DNA of 38,964 nt from an uncultured Erysipelotrichaceae bacterium (GCA_945875435.1 CAMCKH010000010.1:1-38964); one strand, 5' to 3'; positions 14,569 through 23,731 are shown, numbered from the stretch's first letter. Notes: a model not told the origin generated them from the sequence alone. Translations and numbers: made by a program.

Positions 14569-16086
14569 TCACTTAAACATATTTTTAATTAACTTAAATA
14601 AACCTTTACCAACTTCACGAGTAACACTTCTTTGAACTTGAGAAATACCTCGTTCAAGATAACGTTCATTTCTTCTAATACGACGCTCTCTAGCACGTTC
14701 CCTTTCCCTTTCAGCTTTAAGCATTTCTCTTTCTTTAAGTTTTTCTCTTTCTTTTTCTAATTTTTCTTTTTCTTTTTCTAGTTTAATTCTTTCTGCTTCA
14801 AGTTCTCTGTTTCTAGCTTCGTTAGCTCTAATTTTTTCAAGCTCTTCATAAGCTGATTGAGTTTCTATTCTATCTTTATACTTATAATAAAAATTAGAAT
14901 TATAAATTATTCGGTTTCTATCTTCATCTTTTAAAGCATTAAAGCTAGAAGAAGGAGGACAAATATTTGTGTATTCAACAATAGTAGGTGAACTATCTTC
15001 TCCCAAAGTAGAAACTAAGGCTTGTCCTATTTTTAAAGTTTTTAATGCTTCTAAAGTATCAAAATTAGGATTTTTTCTAAAACTGCTGGCAGCATATTTT
15101 AAAGCCTTGATTTCATTTTCGCTATAAGCTCTTAAAGCGTGTTGGATTCTAGTAGAAAGTTGAGCCAACACCTCTTCATCAATATCTTTTGGATTTTGGG
15201 TACAGAAAAATATTCCAACTCCTTTAGATCTTATAAGTTTAATGGCTTGTTGGAGCTTATCCAATAAAGATTTAGGGCTATTTTCAAAAATTAAATGTGC
15301 TTCATCAAAAAACAAAACTAATTTAGGTTTACTTAAATCACCACATTCAGGTAAATAATTATAAATATTAGTTAAAAGCCAAATTAAAAACATCGAATAT
15401 AATTTTGGTTTTTGAAATAATTTTTGACAATCTAAAATATTAATAACTCCTGGTTTTAATAAGTCATCTATTTCAATCTTAGGAATGCCGATGAATTTAT
15501 CACCTTCTTCTTCTTCAAAAATTAAAATATTTCTTAAAATTGCACCAATAGAATTTGTAGTTATATTTCCATATTCCAAAGTATATTTTTTCGCATTTTC
15601 TTCAATGTATTTTAAACACGCTTTTAAATCTTTTAAATCATCAAGTTTCATATTCAAATCTTTTGCGATTCTAAATACAATGTTTAAAACACCTTCTTGA
15701 GCTTGTGATAAATTCAAAACATTACTAATAATGCTAGATCCAAGATCAACGATACTGGTTCTAAAAGGAAGTCCTTTTTCTTCAAAAATATCAAAAAATT
15801 CTACTGGATATGATCTTAAATTAAAACCATCAAGATTCATTTTACTTGCTCTATCTAAAGATTTTTCATCACCTTTTAAAGCAAGTGAACTTAAATCCCC
15901 TTTAATATCAATTAGAAAAGTTGAAACCCCAAGTTCACTAAGTCCTTCCGCAATAACCTTTAAACTCACGGTCTTTCCAGTACCAGTAGCTCCCGCAATT
16001 AAACCGTGTCTGTTAAGCATTGCTGGATTTAAGTAAACTTCTTTATCATTAGACTTTCCAATTAAGATTTTATTATTTTTAATCAT
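14569..16086 (-). CDS. HerA/DUF853-type hexameric ATPase
   Basis: A 505-residue FtsK/HerA-superfamily ATPase. Walker A is GATGTGKTV (32-40) in HGLIAGATGTGKTVSLKVIAEGL, Walker B is LVLFFDEAHLIFE (DEAH at 261-264), and sensor-type segments follow (GIFFCTQNPKDI; ARIQHALRAY-like RIQHALRAY). This matches the 'helicase HerA-like' DUF853/COG0433 proteins, which are widespread and of uncertain function. The C-terminus (about 395-475) is a strongly charged Glu/Lys/Arg coiled coil ending in a basic region. The ATG overlaps the pheT stop (TAATG). No nuclease partner such as NurA or SIR2 is adjacent, so a HerA-based defence system is not supported. Confidence 0.85.
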   Translation of the reverse strand: MIKNNKILIGKSNDKEVYLNPAMLNRHGLIAGATGTGKTVSLKVIAEGLSELGVSTFLIDIKGDLSSLALKGDEKSLDRASKMNLDGFNLRSYPVEFFDIFEEKGLPFRTSIVDLGSSIISNVLNLSQAQEGVLNIVFRIAKDLNMKLDDLKDLKACLKYIEENAKKYTLEYGNITTNSIGAILRNILIFEEEEGDKFIGIPKIEIDDLLKPGVINILDCQKLFQKPKLYSMFLIWLLTNIYNYLPECGDLSKPKLVLFFDEAHLIFENSPKSLLDKLQQAIKLIRSKGVGIFFCTQNPKDIDEEVLAQLSTRIQHALRAYSENEIKALKYAASSFRKNPNFDTLEALKTLKIGQALVSTLGEDSSPTIVEYTNICPPSSSFNALKDEDRNRIIYNSNFYYKYKDRIETQSAYEELEKIRANEARNRELEAERIKLEKEKEKLEKEREKLKEREMLKAERERERARERRIRRNERYLERGISQVQRSVTREVGKGLFKLIKNMFK

Positions 16087-18473
16087 TAACCCCTAACCTC
16101 CGCTTCTAATTTATTTATTAAATTAAATTCAATTTTTTGATAAGCATTATTTAATTCTTCTTCACTTAAAGTATTATCTTTTGAATTAAATACGATACTT
16201 AATGCTACCGATTTATAACCTTCTTTAATTCCAATTCCATTATAAATATCAAATATTTCTACGCTTTGAACTAATTTATCACTCTTTTCAACAGTTTCAA
16301 TTATGCTTGAAGCATTAATATCGGCTTTAACCAAAATCGCAATATCTCTTTTTGAACTAGGGAATCTATCAAGGGGTTTGAAAACAACTTTTTCTTTCTT
16401 GCATTCAAAGATTAAATCTAAATTAATTTCTAAATAAACACTTTCTTCAATATCATATTTTTCGCAAATAGTTGGATGAATACTTCCTAAAATTCCAATT
16501 TCCTTCTTATCTAAATAAATAATTCCACTCTTATAAGGATAAAAATGAGCAGTATCTTTATTATTTTGTTTAAATTCTAAACGATTAGAATTAATACCAA
16601 GTTCTTTAAGATAACTTAATAATATTGATTTTAAAGTATAAAAATCGTGTTTAATATTTACTTTATTAATCTTAGATGCTAAATAATTATCACTTAGATA
16701 TATCGCAAGTCTGGTATATTTTTCTGATTTATTACTAAAACTACTGATTTCAAAAATATTAATATTTTTAACTTTTCTAGCTTGATTATAAGAAACACAT
16801 TCTAAAACAGAACCCATAAGACCCTGTCTTACATATCTTCTTTTTTCACTTAAAGGACTGATAATCTCATACGATAATGAAGGATCTATTAATAAATCTT
16901 CTTCTTTTAACTTTTTATCAATTAAAGTATAGGTTATTACCTCATCTAAACCATATCCATTTAATATTTCTCTGGTTTTTCTAATAATTTTTTGACTATT
17001 ATTTAAGCCACCCACAGTAACCATACTTAAAGTATTATTGGTTTTTAATTTAGAAAATCCTTTAATTCTGATAATTTCTTCGCAAATATCTTGTTTAATT
17101 TTAATATCAAGACGATAGCTTGGAATTTTAAGTTTAAATATTTCACCATTTAAAACTGGATTAAAATTTAAAGAATTTAATACTTCTAAAATTTCAGTTT
17201 GATTAAATTCTGTTCCTAACAAATCATTGATATAATTTAAACTAATTTCTATCTCAGTTTCTTTGAATGGTTTTTTCACAATGGTTTTAACGCCCACAAC
17301 CTCTTTCGCACAACCATATTCTTTCATTAAAAACGCAAGTCTTGAGATAGCTTCACTATAAACATTAGGATCAATTCCTTTAATAAATCTTAAAGATGAT
17401 TCGCTATTAAGGTTTAATCTTTTACTAGTTAAACGAACGCTATAATTATCAAATACTGCTGCCTCAACTAAAACATCACTGCTTTCCTCATCAACCTTAC
17501 TATCGTTTGAACCCATTACACCCGCAAGTGCTACTATTTTTTGGTTATTTTTAATTACAATGTCATTTTCTAAAATTGCATAAGTGTTTTCATCTAACGC
17601 TTCAAATTCACAGTTACATCCTGTTTCAACGCTTAAAACATTATTATTCAACTTTTTATAATCAAAAATATGGAAGGGTTGTCCTAGCTCAAGCATTACA
17701 TAGTTTCCAATATCCACAAGGTTATTGATAGTAGAAATTCCTGCACTTAACAATCTATCTTTAATAAACTTAGGACTTTCCTTAACTTTTAATCCCTTAA
17801 TCATTAAAGCACTATATGAAGCTACCTTATCGCTATTTAATTGAACTATAAAATCCAAATCATTTTTTACAGGTAAAAATTCTAATTTATCAAGGAAGGT
17901 TTTACGGTTAAAAATAGCACCAACTTCCAAAGCAATACCTTTCATATTAAATAAATCAGCTCTATTAGGAGTAGGTTTAGCCTCTAACACAACATCATCT
18001 AAACCTAAAATTTCTAATACATCTTCTCTACCAATTTCTATTTCATCATCTATAATTTTAATTCCGTTAAGTTCAGCTTCACTTTGTTTTTTAATATCAA
18101 CCCCAAGTTCACTTAAACTGCAAAGCATACCGTTTGAAACAACACCCCTAATCTTTGATTGTTTAATTTCAAAACCTGGTAACTTAGCACCAACTTTTGC
18201 TACAACTACCTTAATTCCTTCTCTGCAATTTTTGGCACCACACACAATATCTAAAATTTCATTTTTAATATCAACTTTAGTAACTTGAAGATGATCGCTA
18301 TCAGGATGCTTAATGGCACTAATAACTTTACCAATCACAAGATTAGTTCCTTGTGCTTGATATTTAATATCTTCTATTTCTAAACCTGATTTTGTGAGTC
18401 TATCAGCTAATAATTCAGGGCTAATATCACTTAAATCTACTAATTCTTTTAACCATTTATAACTAATCTTCAT
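16086..18473 (-). CDS. pheT: Phenylalanine--tRNA ligase beta subunit
   Basis: A 795-residue subunit of the alpha2-beta2 enzyme. In order: N-terminal B1 region, an OB-fold tRNA-binding domain (about 40-150, with LQVTKVDI and DIVCGAKN), the B3/B4 editing domain (about 200-370), B5 (about 405-475), the inactive class II core, and a C-terminal anticodon-binding FDX-ACB domain (about 705-795, with DRFPSSKRDIAILV). AGGAG lies before the ATG, 8 bp after pheS. It is controlled by the upstream Phe T-box. Confidence 0.97.
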   Translation of the reverse strand: MKISYKWLKELVDLSDISPELLADRLTKSGLEIEDIKYQAQGTNLVIGKVISAIKHPDSDHLQVTKVDIKNEILDIVCGAKNCREGIKVVVAKVGAKLPGFEIKQSKIRGVVSNGMLCSLSELGVDIKKQSEAELNGIKIIDDEIEIGREDVLEILGLDDVVLEAKPTPNRADLFNMKGIALEVGAIFNRKTFLDKLEFLPVKNDLDFIVQLNSDKVASYSALMIKGLKVKESPKFIKDRLLSAGISTINNLVDIGNYVMLELGQPFHIFDYKKLNNNVLSVETGCNCEFEALDENTYAILENDIVIKNNQKIVALAGVMGSNDSKVDEESSDVLVEAAVFDNYSVRLTSKRLNLNSESSLRFIKGIDPNVYSEAISRLAFLMKEYGCAKEVVGVKTIVKKPFKETEIEISLNYINDLLGTEFNQTEILEVLNSLNFNPVLNGEIFKLKIPSYRLDIKIKQDICEEIIRIKGFSKLKTNNTLSMVTVGGLNNSQKIIRKTREILNGYGLDEVITYTLIDKKLKEEDLLIDPSLSYEIISPLSEKRRYVRQGLMGSVLECVSYNQARKVKNINIFEISSFSNKSEKYTRLAIYLSDNYLASKINKVNIKHDFYTLKSILLSYLKELGINSNRLEFKQNNKDTAHFYPYKSGIIYLDKKEIGILGSIHPTICEKYDIEESVYLEINLDLIFECKKEKVVFKPLDRFPSSKRDIAILVKADINASSIIETVEKSDKLVQSVEIFDIYNGIGIKEGYKSVALSIVFNSKDNTLSEEELNNAYQKIEFNLINKLEAEVRG

Positions 18474-18481
18474 TTTAACTC

Positions 18482-19510
18482 CTATTCAAAACGCTTGAAA
18501 TTTCTATTAAATCTTAAATCATTCACATAAAAATTTCTAATATCATCAATTCCATATTTAAGCATCGCGATTCTTTCAACACCTAAACCAAACGCAAAGC
18601 CACTATATCTTGTCGCATCAAAACCTGCATCTTCAAGCACTTTAGGATGGACCATCCCACTACCTAAAACTTCAATAAATCCACTGTTTTTACAAGTATT
18701 ACATCCTTTACCATTACAGATATGACAGCTCACATCAACTTCAAATGAAGGTTCAGTAAAAGGAAAGTAAGAAGGTCTAAATCTAATTTCACGTCCGTTC
18801 TTAAACATTTTATCCGCAAGTTTTTGAAGCGTAGCTTTTAAATCTGAAACTGATAAATTTTCACCCACAACTAAACCTTCAATCTGCATAAATTGGTGAG
18901 AGTGTGTCGCATCATCATCATCTTTACGATAAACTTTACCAGGACAAATAACCTTAATAGGTAAAGTTTCTCTTTCATCTAACACTCTTGTTTGAATCGC
19001 AGTAGTATGAGTTCTAAGCAAGAGTTCTTTATTGATATAAAAAGTGTCTTGCATATCTCTTGCGGGATGATTTAAAGGGGTGTTTGCGCGTTCAAAATTA
19101 TAAAAATCACTTTCAACCTCACTACCTTCTACTACCTCAAATCCCATAGAAATAAATAAATCTTCTATTTCTTTAACCACTAAATTTAAAGGGTGAATAT
19201 TACCACGATTAAAATTATAACTATCTAAAGTGATATCAATTTTATCGTTATTTATTCTATGATTTAATTCTGCTTGTTTTAATAATTTTTCTTTTAATTC
19301 AATTTGTTTTAAAACTTCTTCTTTAAATTCATTTACTTTTTGACCAAAACTACGCTTTTCTTCGTTGCTTAAATTTTTCATTTCTTGCATTAAACCTTGA
19401 ATTAAACCCTTTTTAGAAGTATATTCAATTTTTAATTCATTTAATTTTTCTATATTTTGAATTGCTTGGATTTTTTGATCAAATACTATTTTCAAATTCT
19501 GTATATCCAT
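18482..19510 (-). CDS. pheS: Phenylalanine--tRNA ligase alpha subunit
   Basis: A 342-residue catalytic subunit. An N-terminal coiled coil (1-85) is followed by the class II core: motif 1 region MGFEVVEGSEVESDFYNF, motif 2 KVYRKDDDDATHSHQFMQIEG, FPFTEPSFEVDVSC, and motif 3 GLGVERIAMLKYGI. The Cys cluster CHICNGKGCNTC resembles the one in other Firmicute PheS proteins. AAGGAG lies before the ATG. It is preceded by a T-box leader with a UUC specifier, which confirms the assignment. Confidence 0.98.
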   Translation of the reverse strand: MDIQNLKIVFDQKIQAIQNIEKLNELKIEYTSKKGLIQGLMQEMKNLSNEEKRSFGQKVNEFKEEVLKQIELKEKLLKQAELNHRINNDKIDITLDSYNFNRGNIHPLNLVVKEIEDLFISMGFEVVEGSEVESDFYNFERANTPLNHPARDMQDTFYINKELLLRTHTTAIQTRVLDERETLPIKVICPGKVYRKDDDDATHSHQFMQIEGLVVGENLSVSDLKATLQKLADKMFKNGREIRFRPSYFPFTEPSFEVDVSCHICNGKGCNTCKNSGFIEVLGSGMVHPKVLEDAGFDATRYSGFAFGLGVERIAMLKYGIDDIRNFYVNDLRFNRNFKRFE

Positions 19511-19517
19511 ATTTACT

Positions 19518-19711
19518 CCTTAAAATAAAAAGATGATACAAAGGGCGAATAATCGCGGTACCACCTTACTTTATTACTTTAAAACTTTAACGCAGTCATA
19601 CGAGCTTATGCTGACAAGTTGATTGAATTCATTAAGTGATTTTCAAGAACTTCCACCAACTTCTTGTCGCTATTAAAATTTAACTTAATTACTATTTCAA
19701 CTTATTGTCCT
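19518..19711 (-). promoter_or_regulatory. T-box riboswitch, tRNA-Phe specific (UUC specifier)
   Basis: The antiterminator T-box TAAGGTGGTACCGCG lies at 19568-19554 on the - strand. Stem I can be drawn: AAGTTG (19703-19698) pairs with CAACTT (19621-19616), and ATTAAGT pairs with ACTTAAT (19637-19631). The enclosed 3' internal loop GAATTCAAT (19630-19622) holds the specifier TTC (19627-19625), and the 5' side carries the usual AGTA. The distal arm CAAGAA ... TTCTTG encloses GGTGG. The competing terminator uses GCGA-TTAT-TCGC with AAGG/CCTT flanks and a U-rich run near 19530-19520. Uncharged tRNA-Phe would favour read-through into pheST. Confidence 0.93.
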
Positions 19712-19717
19712 ATAGAA

Positions 19718-19746
19718 ATTATAATAAATTTTCTAATTTTATTCAA
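19718..19746 (-). promoter_or_regulatory. Promoter of the T-box/pheST operon
   Basis: On the - strand, -35 TTGAAT (19746-19741), a 17-bp spacer and -10 TATAAT (19723-19718); predicted start near 19711. The -35 lies within the last codons of yebC (stop at 19739). Confidence 0.8.
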
Positions 19747-20458
19747 TAACATTATGGAATATCTCGTTCACATCATCCACATCTTCAAGCATAGTAAGAA
19801 GTCTATTCCAAAGTTCTAAATCTTCACTATTTTCTATTTTAGTATATTCTTGTGGAAGCATTTTAATCGCAAGAACTTTAAAATCAACGCTACCAATAGT
19901 CTTTTCAATAGCTTCCTGTGCTTTATGTAAATCACTAGGTTCTACATAAACTGTGATAAAAGAATCTTCATTTTCAATTTCTACTAAATTTATTTCGTTT
20001 TCAATCAATGACTCTAAAATAACTTCTTCATTATCATGTTGAAAACTTAATATACCAAGATTATCATAATTAAAAGAAACTGAACCCTTAACACCTAATT
20101 TACACTTTGATTTATTGAAACAAGCATTAATAGAGGCGATAGTTCTATTTGGATTATCTGTCAAACAATCAATAATGATGGTGCTGTTTCCAGGTCCAAA
20201 TCCTTCATACCTTAATGAATCGTAATTTTCAGTTGATCCGCCTTTAGCTTTCTCAATCGCTCTTTTAATAACATCAGCTGGAACTTGATTAGCTTTAGCT
20301 TCTGCGATTTTTCTTTTTAAGGTTAAATTCATATCAGGATCAGGAACGCCTGATTTTGCAGCTATATACAATTCTTTACCATATCTGCTGTATAATTTTG
20401 TTTTAGCTGCTGCAGTTTTTGCCATTGAGGCTGCTCTAACTTCGTGTGCTCTTCCCAT
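19739..20458 (-). CDS. yebC: YebC/PmpR (TACO1) family protein
   Basis: A 239-residue protein beginning MGRAHEVRAASMAKTAAAK, with the family blocks KAGVPDPDMNLTLKRKI-like (here KSGVPDPDMNLTLKRKI), NVPADVIKRAIEKA-like (here QVPADVIKRAIEKAKG) and YEGFGPGNSTIIIDCLTDNPNRT. Long annotated as transcription regulators, members are now linked to translation, helping ribosomes at proline stretches; which applies here is not shown. GGAGA lies before the ATG. It follows the glycosyltransferase pair by about 10 bp and may share their transcript. Confidence 0.94.
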   Translation of the reverse strand: MGRAHEVRAASMAKTAAAKTKLYSRYGKELYIAAKSGVPDPDMNLTLKRKIAEAKANQVPADVIKRAIEKAKGGSTENYDSLRYEGFGPGNSTIIIDCLTDNPNRTIASINACFNKSKCKLGVKGSVSFNYDNLGILSFQHDNEEVILESLIENEINLVEIENEDSFITVYVEPSDLHKAQEAIEKTIGSVDFKVLAIKMLPQEYTKIENSEDLELWNRLLTMLEDVDDVNEIFHNVIE

Positions 20459-20468
20459 ATATTCTCCT

Positions 20469-20933
20469 TTATAAACCTAAATAATTGTTTAATTTTGAAA
20501 CAAAATGATCATTATTAGAATTAAAATTCTCAAACTGATGTGTTTTAATTTTAGTTATCAATAATTTTAAATCATCTTCTTCATTACACTTAAAAATATA
20601 ATTTCTTAAATAAAAATTGTCAACTATATCTAGTTGGTGATCGTTTTGATGTTCTTGGTATTTTTTAAGTCTTGGTACCGCAATAACCTTTTTGCGATAA
20701 CTTAAAGCACTCATAATACTTCCAACTCCACCATGAGTAATAATTAGATCTGCTTTTTTAATATAATCATCAAAACTATCTTTATCTAAGTATTTAAAAT
20801 ATTTAACTTTATCACTAAAAACATCGCTACAACCACTTTGAATCACAATTTCTTCATCAATATCTAATTTTAAAATCATTTGGATTAAACGATTAAATTT
20901 TTTGTCTTGAGTTCCTAATATCACAAAAATCAT
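20469..20933 (-). CDS. Alg13/PssE-like glycosyltransferase subunit (UDP-sugar binding)
   Basis: About 154 residues, starting MIFVILGTQDKKFNRLIQM, the form of the GT28 C-terminal half. It ends its core with DLIITHGGVGSIMSALSYRKKVIAVPR, the nucleotide-sugar binding segment of Alg13/MurG-like enzymes. In bacteria such proteins (PssE, CpsF/CpsG-type) pair with an Alg14-like membrane subunit to add a sugar to a lipid-linked intermediate. I start at 20933, where the ATG overlaps the partner's stop as TAATG; a start at 20951 would add six residues. The product polymer is unknown. Confidence 0.85.
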   Translation of the reverse strand: MIFVILGTQDKKFNRLIQMILKLDIDEEIVIQSGCSDVFSDKVKYFKYLDKDSFDDYIKKADLIITHGGVGSIMSALSYRKKVIAVPRLKKYQEHQNDHQLDIVDNFYLRNYIFKCNEEDDLKLLITKIKTHQFENFNSNNDHFVSKLNNYLGL

Positions 20934-21400
20934 TAATAAATCCACCCCCAATACTCTGCATCAGGATAGTATTTTAAAAGCTCTTCCCATTGTACTATAA
21001 ATAAATCAACTTTTTTATATAAAATCTGTCCGGTTTTTGTGGGTAGTGTTCGATTCGCAAAGGTTTCAATATAAATAGTTTTCTTTTTAAATAATTTCGC
21101 AATTAGAAGCATAGGAACTGCAGTATGGGTTCCGGTGCTAATTACATAGTCTGGATTATAAATCAAGAAATAAAATAAAGAAATTATGATATTTATTGGG
21201 AAAATAAATATATATTTTAAAAATTGATCTCTAGTAGCATAAAATAAATACTTAGTATTTGAATATTTATTTTTTAAAAAAATAGTGCTTGGATTATATT
21301 CACTAACTAATAAGAAATCACATTTTTTAAATAATTTCTCTAATTTTAATAACTCTTCTAAATGACCTCCGCCACTTGAAATAAAAATAATTTTTTTCAT
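20933..21400 (-). CDS. Alg14/PssD-like glycosyltransferase membrane subunit
   Basis: A 155-residue protein with the Alg14 N-terminal motif MKKIIFISSGGGHLEELLKL (GGGH glycine loop), then PSTIFLKNK, a hydrophobic segment (about 45-62) and the DYVISTGTHTAVPMLLIAKL block, ending with TFANRTLPTKTGQILYKKVDLFIVQWEELLKYYPDA. It recruits the Alg13-like catalytic partner to the membrane. Encoding both subunits as separate overlapping genes is the classical PssD-PssE arrangement for exopolysaccharide or cell-wall glycopolymer synthesis. The ATG lies directly after a terminator hairpin and lacks a Shine-Dalgarno sequence. Confidence 0.87.
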   Translation of the reverse strand: MKKIIFISSGGGHLEELLKLEKLFKKCDFLLVSEYNPSTIFLKNKYSNTKYLFYATRDQFLKYIFIFPINIIISLFYFLIYNPDYVISTGTHTAVPMLLIAKLFKKKTIYIETFANRTLPTKTGQILYKKVDLFIVQWEELLKYYPDAEYWGWIY

Positions 21401-21430
21401 AAAAAATAGATGTCTTTCAACATCTATTTT
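21401..21430 (-). terminator. Terminator of ptsI directly abutting the Alg14-like start codon
   Basis: An 11-bp stem, 21430-21420 with 21413-21403 (AAAATAGATGT / ACATCTATTTT), and a 6-nt loop. Read on the - strand, the stem ends in ATTTT followed by TT and then the ATG at 21400. Only two bases separate the stem from the next gene's start codon. Confidence 0.85.
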
Positions 21431-21437
21431 AACATCT

Positions 21438-23135
21438 TTAGTCTTTTTTGACTAGTTTTAAAACCTCTTCAGCACTTGACATATTTAAGGCTTGTTCTGC
21501 AAGAACTTCCATATCTTTTTTAGATAAACTTCTAATTAATTTTCTAGTTGCTAGAATACTAGAAGCACTCATTGAGAATTCATCCAAACCCATACCTAAA
21601 AGTAATGGGCAAGCTAAAATATCTCCAGCCATTTCACCACACATTCCTACCCATTTTCCGTGTTTATGAGCTCCATCTATTGTAAGTTTAATAAGTCTTA
21701 AAATAGAAGGGTTAAGTGGTTGGTAAAGATAAGCTACTTTTTCACTCATTCTATCGGCAGCCATTGAATATTGAATTAAATCATTAGTTCCAATAGAGAA
21801 GAAATCCGCATGTTTTGCGAATTGATCCGCAAGAATCGCAGCTGCAGGTATTTCAACCATCATTCCAAGCTCAATATGATCACTTACAGCTACATTTTGA
21901 GCTACTAATTTTTCCTTTTCCTCATTAAATATTTTTTTAGCACTTAAAAATTCTTCAACTGTCGCAATCATTGGGAACATTATGCATAATTTTCCATAAG
22001 TACTTGCACGAAGAAGTGCTCTTAATTGAGTTCTAAAGATATCAGTTCTATCTAAGCATAAACGAATAGCACGATATCCTAGGAATGGATTCATTTCTTC
22101 AGGGAATTTAAAATATTCTAAAGTTTTATCTCCACCTATATCTAAAGTTCTAACCACAACTTTTTTATTTGGCATTTTTTCTAAAACTGCTTTATATGCT
22201 TCAAATTGGGTATCTTCATCTGGGAAATCTGTAGTGCTATCCATATATAAAAATTCAGTACGATATAAACCTATACCTTCTGCACCATTATTAATAGCTC
22301 CTTCAACATCTTTAACGGTTCCAATGTTGCATGCAAGTTCAACTTCGTGTCCATCTAAAGTTTCACTCTTAGCATTAATTAAAACTTTAAGTAATTCTTT
22401 TTCTTCATTATATTTTAATTGTTTAGCTTTTTTAGCAGCAATTTCTGCTTCACTTGGGTTTATTAAAAGTTCACCACTTAAAGCATCTAAAACCACATAA
22501 TCATTATGATTAACTGTTTTTAATAAATCAGTAACACCCACAACTGCTGGAATTTCTAATGATCTAGCCATAATAGCTGAATGACTAGTTCTTCCACCAA
22601 TTTCTGTTACAAATCCTAAAGTATATTTTTTATTTAATTGTGCTGTGTCGCTTGGTGTTAAATCATAAGCAGCTACGATAACTTCCTCTTCAATGCTTGA
22701 TAAATCAGGAATTTCAACCCCAATTAAATTACAAATTAAACGATAAGAAACATCTTTAATATCAGCTGCTCTTTCTTTAAAGTAATCATTATCCATAGCT
22801 AAAAACATAGCTATCATTTGTTCAGAAACAGTTTTTGTTGCGTTTTCAGCATTATTTCCAGCCTTGATCAATTCAACTATTTGACCTTTAAACTCTGGAT
22901 CTTGAACCATCATCAAATGAGCATCAAAGATCGCAAGTTCTTCTTCACTTAAATTAGCACTGGCTTTAACCTTTACTTTCTCAATATCCGCAACAGTTTT
23001 TTCAAAACCTTTTTCAATTATTTCAAGCTCTTGTTCAACACCTAAGCTGGTATCTCTAAATTTTATTTCAGGTTCAATTAATTTATAAATCTTACCCATT
23101 ACTATGCCAGAGCTTGCGGCAATTCCTTTTAACAT
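21438..23135 (-). CDS. ptsI: Phosphotransferase system Enzyme I
   Basis: A 565-residue cytoplasmic enzyme that takes phosphate from phosphoenolpyruvate and passes it to HPr. The phospho-His domain has GFVTEIGGRTSHSAIMAR with active His185. The PEP-binding barrel has EGIGLYRTEFLYM, VVRTLDIGGDK, NPFLGYRAIRL, MVEIPAAAILADQFAKHADF, FSIGTNDLIQYSMAADR and the catalytic-Cys region GKWVGMCGEMAGD. AAGGAGA lies before the ATG. It is the last gene of the rny-to-ptsI region. No ptsH or EII gene is in the window. Confidence 0.97.
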   Translation of the reverse strand: MLKGIAASSGIVMGKIYKLIEPEIKFRDTSLGVEQELEIIEKGFEKTVADIEKVKVKASANLSEEELAIFDAHLMMVQDPEFKGQIVELIKAGNNAENATKTVSEQMIAMFLAMDNDYFKERAADIKDVSYRLICNLIGVEIPDLSSIEEEVIVAAYDLTPSDTAQLNKKYTLGFVTEIGGRTSHSAIMARSLEIPAVVGVTDLLKTVNHNDYVVLDALSGELLINPSEAEIAAKKAKQLKYNEEKELLKVLINAKSETLDGHEVELACNIGTVKDVEGAINNGAEGIGLYRTEFLYMDSTTDFPDEDTQFEAYKAVLEKMPNKKVVVRTLDIGGDKTLEYFKFPEEMNPFLGYRAIRLCLDRTDIFRTQLRALLRASTYGKLCIMFPMIATVEEFLSAKKIFNEEKEKLVAQNVAVSDHIELGMMVEIPAAAILADQFAKHADFFSIGTNDLIQYSMAADRMSEKVAYLYQPLNPSILRLIKLTIDGAHKHGKWVGMCGEMAGDILACPLLLGMGLDEFSMSASSILATRKLIRSLSKKDMEVLAEQALNMSSAEEVLKLVKKD

Positions 23136-23197
23136 AATAGTTCTCCTTATATAATATAAGTAAATTTTAACACTTTTATAATTTTTTTTAAATAAAA

Positions 23198-23722
23198 TTA
23201 TTCGCTTACTTCAATCAATCCGTAACCGCCATCATTTCTCTTATAACAAACCGCAATTTTATCACTATCAATATCACGATAAATGAAGAATGAATGGTTA
23301 AGCATTTCCATTTTAATAATAGCTTGTTCTAAATCCATTTCATCCGCATATAAAACCTTAGTTCTAACCGCAACTTCTTTTTCTTTACTTTCTGCTTCAA
23401 TTAAGAAGTTTTTTGCGAGCGATTCTTTATGTCTTCTTGATAATCTTGTTTTTTGTTTACGAATTTGGTCTTCTAATTTATCAATCGCAATATCAACGGC
23501 ATTATAAAAGTCTTCATTAATAACTTCTGCTCTTAATAAACCAACTTTAGTAGGAATAGTGGTTTCAACTTTTAAAGTATTTGGAAATATCTTAACAACT
23601 ACTCTTGCGATAGTATTTGTATCAATTAGAATATATTTGTTTAAAATTGAAAGTTTATCCTCAATTCTAACTCTCATAGCTTCAGTAATATTTATATTGT
23701 CACCATATATTTCAAATTTCAT
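23198..23722 (-). CDS. hpf: Ribosome hibernation promoting factor, long form
   Basis: A 174-residue protein. Residues 1-100 are the YfiA/HPF domain (MKFEIYGDNINITEAMRVRIEDKL at the start; DLYNAVDIAID-like DFYNAVDIAIDKLEDQIRKQK). After a basic linker, the C-terminal dimerisation domain contains YADEMDLEQAIIKMEMLNHSFFIYRD and YGLIEV. Long-form HPF dimers join two 70S ribosomes into inactive 100S particles in stationary phase. A strong Shine-Dalgarno, GGAGGT, follows immediately after the stop of the DUF2779 gene. Confidence 0.95.
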   Translation of the reverse strand: MKFEIYGDNINITEAMRVRIEDKLSILNKYILIDTNTIARVVVKIFPNTLKVETTIPTKVGLLRAEVINEDFYNAVDIAIDKLEDQIRKQKTRLSRRHKESLAKNFLIEAESKEKEVAVRTKVLYADEMDLEQAIIKMEMLNHSFFIYRDIDSDKIAVCYKRNDGGYGLIEVSE

Positions 23723-23731
23723 AGTTACCTC

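Noticed and set aside
14569-16086. HerA-type anti-phage defence system
   Set aside because: The ATPase is the housekeeping-like DUF853 type, with no adjacent NurA, SIR2 or other effector; its neighbours are pheT and a sugar kinase.
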